Positions 63,689 to 64,000 of a stretch of 64,000 nucleotides of DNA are shown in pieces. Made by a program: the position numbers and the translations under genes. How positions within the stretch are numbered: the stretch's first letter is position 1; the number at the start of each line of letters is the position of its first letter. The stretch spans positions 1 through 64,000 of the forward strand of contig SVFG01000001.1 of assembly GCA_015056975.1 (NCBI GenBank), read 5' to 3'. The DNA comes from Lachnospiraceae bacterium (GTDB lineage Bacteria; Bacillota; Clostridia; Lachnospirales; Lachnospiraceae). The notes beneath the pieces were generated by a model. It was not told the DNA's origin and did not search any database. It was given only the letters and a program-made list of their open reading frames with translations.

Positions 63689-63857
63689 CCCGTGGGCACC
63701 ACAAGGTTGATTTCTCTCCCCAGACCCCGCTTTTTTCCAAAATGAGGGTCTGGGGAGTTATTATTTCACTCCTGGTGCCCATAAACTGTGTTTTTTAGGG
63801 CTTAGAGAGGCCTTTTGTGGGTCTGAGAGAGCTAAAACAATTGTGGAGACCCACGGG
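63689..63857. other. Block of nested hairpins at the end of the sugar operon
   Basis: CTCCCCAGACCC (63716-63727) pairs perfectly with GGGTCTGGGGAG (63746-63757). GGGCACCA (63694-63701) pairs with TGGTGCCC (63773-63780), and CCCGTGGG (63689-63696) with CCCACGGG (63850-63857). GTGGGTCT (63817-63824) pairs with AGACCCAC (63847-63854), so some pairings are alternatives. No coding frame is supported in 63622-63876. It may terminate the operon and the convergent gene. Confidence 0.7.
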
Positions 63858-63876
63858 GTGCTGATTTGACTGCGTG

Positions 63877-63999
63877 CTATGCCAGGGGCTTTGTATACTC
63901 TGCCAAATACCAATTCTCAAAAGGAATATAATCAGTTCTTGTCAATCCGGCATCGGCGGCAAGGGCATCAAACTGTTCAAAATCCGCATACAAGCGCAC
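63877..63999 (-). CDS. Unidentified protein, C-terminal 40 residues only
   Basis: A minus-strand frame open to the window edge and ending at TAG, reading VRLYADFEQFDALAADAGLTRTDYIPFENWYLAEYTKPLA-stop. Aromatic-rich with good codon use, so likely the 3' end of a real gene convergent with the sugar operon. The start lies beyond the window; no family can be named. Confidence 0.55.
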   Translation of the reverse strand: MRLYADFEQFDALAADAGLTRTDYIPFENWYLAEYTKPLA

Positions 64000-64000
64000 T

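Overview
The window looks like chromosome of a low-to-moderate-GC Gram-positive gut-type Clostridium, most probably a member of the Lachnospiraceae. Pointers are strong GGAGG ribosome sites, RNase J, the Firmicutes block ireB-ruvX-DUF1292-(mltG)-trmR-U32, a type III glutamine synthetase (GlnN), a CdaR-type regulator next to ftsEX, YesM/YesN two-component genes and an Rpn-family transposase remnant. No species can be named from the sequence alone.

Layout. 1-3.3 kb: end of grpE, then dnaK and dnaJ. 3.35-3.56 kb: a long hairpin element. 3.6-6.2 kb, minus strand: a small Fe-S protein, a membrane J-domain protein and a lipoprotein. 6.4-11.3 kb: an AT-rich accessory block (XRE regulator, two unrelated lipoproteins, a zinc-ribbon protein, a broken Rpn gene). 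11.4-24 kb: housekeeping RNA and translation genes (prmA, rsmE, cysteine desulfurase-thiI, mtaB, ireB, ruvX, rnj, ylbF-like, mltG-like, trmR, U32). 24-26.2 kb: glnN. 26.2-28.9 kb: another long hairpin, then tRNA-Gln(CUG) and a 2.1-kb island bounded by a duplicated tRNA 3' end. 28.9-42.4 kb: an XRE regulator, a sensor kinase/binding lipoprotein/response regulator trio, an AraR-like repressor, a CUT2 sugar ABC transporter and a chemoreceptor. 42.4-43.2 kb: two more hairpin elements. 43.3-53.6 kb: CPBP protease, acyl-ACP thioesterase, CvfB-like protein, Tim44-like protein, YjfB-like protein, CdaR regulator, ftsEX with an M23 hydrolase activator and a CtpA protease, azlCD. 53.6-63.6 kb: an AraC regulator divergent from a seven-gene catabolic operon. 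The last bases hold the 3' end of an unidentified minus-strand gene.

How genes work together. The 54.7-63.6 kb operon reads as a non-phosphorylative oxidative sugar route: GH2 glycosidase, FucU-type mutarotase, archaeal-glucose-dehydrogenase-like aldose 1-dehydrogenase, amidohydrolase-type lactonase, LgoD-like 5-dehydrogenase, tagaturonate reductase and altronate dehydratase. Laid end to end these convert an L-galactose-configured aldose to 2-keto-3-deoxygluconate, so L-galactose is my preferred substrate (inference). The 30-42 kb block senses, imports and swims toward a sugar, probably a pentose or hexofuranose.

The most unusual structure is a dispersed element at 3346-3561 and 42415-42622, with a shortened relative at 43144-43213. 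Two short core blocks are conserved between the full copies, while the long outer arms are self-complementary within each copy but different between copies.
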